Made by a program: the position numbers and the translations under genes
Source: Mycobacterium parmense
GTDB taxonomy: Bacteria; Actinomycetota; Actinomycetes; Mycobacteriales; Mycobacteriaceae
NCBI RefSeq assembly: GCF_010730575.1
Contig: NZ_AP022614.1
Coordinates: forward strand, 2,046,001 to 2,110,000
Direction of reading: 5' to 3'
DNA: 64,000 bases
Shown: positions 63,535 to 64,000 of the stretch, piece by piece
Numbering within the stretch: position 1 is the first letter of the stretch
How the letters are laid out: the number at the start of each line of letters is the position of its first letter
The notes under the pieces: model-generated
Told to the model about the DNA's origin: nothing
Database searches by the model: none
The model's input: only the letters and a program-made list of their open reading frames with translations

Positions 63535-64000
63535 CCGCACTTTCCCGCGCGGGCCTCGCGCGACTCGGAGTCGCCGCCGTTGTCGTCGGCGCAATCGCAT
63601 TCGGATTCGCCATGTGGGGTCCGGTCGGCGGCTCCGGCAAGCGCCGCGTGCCGGCCATCTCGCCCCCCACGACGCCCACGTCGGTGCCGGCCGCGGCGCC
63701 GCCCGCGCCGTCGGTGGCCAAGGATTACGTCGAGGGGATGATCGAATCGGTATCGGGCACCGCGGTCGGGCTGCGGACCCGCACCGGGTCGGCGGCGGTG
63801 GACTTCACACCGGCCACCCGGGTGGTGGACGTCGCCCCGGCAAAACTGAGCGACATCACCCCCGGCAGCTGCGTCAACGTCCGCGCCACGCCGCAGAGCG
63901 GGCCGCCCGCCGGTGGCGCGATCACCGCGCAGACCGTGACGATCACGCCCGGCGTCGACGGCAGGTGCCCGCCCCCGGCGGGCTTCTACGGCACGGTCGC
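63495..64000 (+). CDS. Partial gene: membrane-anchored paralog of the upstream lipoprotein
   Basis: An open frame continues to the window end. From GTG 63495 it gives an Arg-rich N-terminus, a hydrophobic anchor (LGVAAVVVGAIAFGFAMWG), a Pro/Ala linker and one domain with the same pattern as the upstream protein (IESVSGTAVGLRT, then DITPGSCVNV and ITPGVDGRCP). The next domain appears to begin (GFYGTV) where the window stops. The start is uncertain; ATG 63612 would remove the anchor. The 40-bp overlap with the upstream gene and the shared domain point to tandem duplication. Confidence 0.6.
   Translation, partial: MRRPGRAPGTRRLTALSRAGLARLGVAAVVVGAIAFGFAMWGPVGGSGKRRVPAISPPTTPTSVPAAAPPAPSVAKDYVEGMIESVSGTAVGLRTRTGSAAVDFTPATRVVDVAPAKLSDITPGSCVNVRATPQSGPPAGGAITAQTVTITPGVDGRCPPPAGFYGTV

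Overview
The window reads as a slow-growing Mycobacterium chromosome. It has very high GC, GTG/TTG starts and ATGA-type overlaps. From about 24.5 kb to the right end the order follows, in inverted orientation, the M. tuberculosis block from lipL (Rv1497) to fadE15 (Rv1467c): meaB, mutB/mutA, Rv1491c-like, SPFH/NfeD, Rv1486c-like, hemH, inhA, fabG1, Rv1481/Rv1480/moxR1, ripB/ripA, Rv1476-like, acn and its TetR, ABC-F, echA12, thioredoxin, fadE15. Ortholog names come from remembered family sequences, not from a search.

Positions 1-24,100 are a cell-envelope glycolipid locus of lipooligosaccharide (LOS) type. The lipid arm at the left has a truncated O-methyltransferase, an MmpL12-like exporter, a FadD25-like fatty-acyl-AMP ligase and a condensation-fold acyltransferase; no polyketide synthase lies inside the window. 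The sugar arm carries a CDP-glucose route (rfbF, rfbG), a 3,5-epimerase-like protein, a zinc-binding C-methyltransferase and an SDR reductase. Together these predict a C-methyl-branched 6-deoxyhexose. Around them are two tandem RgpF-like glycosyltransferases, a methyltransferase/GT2 fusion, several O-methyltransferase-like proteins, a multi-pass membrane protein, an NDP-sugar epimerase and a UDP-sugar 6-dehydrogenase. Two gene arms converge at about 9.96 kb.

Positions 24.5-33 kb hold lipL, a Phd/PIN toxin-antitoxin pair with a palindromic operator, a patatin phospholipase, and the methylmalonyl-CoA mutase operon with its MeaB chaperone.

Positions 33-38.3 kb look like an accessory envelope-stress insert: a TVP38-type membrane protein, an anchored serine protease, a two-component system, a divergent Met/Pro-rich membrane protein, an F420-type reductase and a DoxX protein. 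The sensor's extracytoplasmic loop and the divergent protein share the same unusual Met/Pro repeat.

Positions 38.3-43.5 kb are core genes ending in the hemH-inhA-fabG1 operon. At 43.6-46.1 kb a TetR gene faces a solitary cytochrome bc1 cytochrome b gene (qcrB paralog, no qcrA or qcrC beside it), with a palindromic operator between them. Positions 46.1-52.3 kb hold the MoxR/DUF58/VWA operon and the RipA/RipB peptidoglycan hydrolases. Positions 52.4-56 kb hold acn with a downstream TetR; a sequence matching the corynebacterial AcnR operator overlaps the presumed acn -10 element.

The right end carries ABC-F and echA12 (joined by a degenerate 18-bp tandem repeat), a second condensation-type acyltransferase, a thioredoxin, an acyl-CoA dehydrogenase, and two tandem secreted proteins sharing a repeated beta-rich domain, the last cut by the window end.
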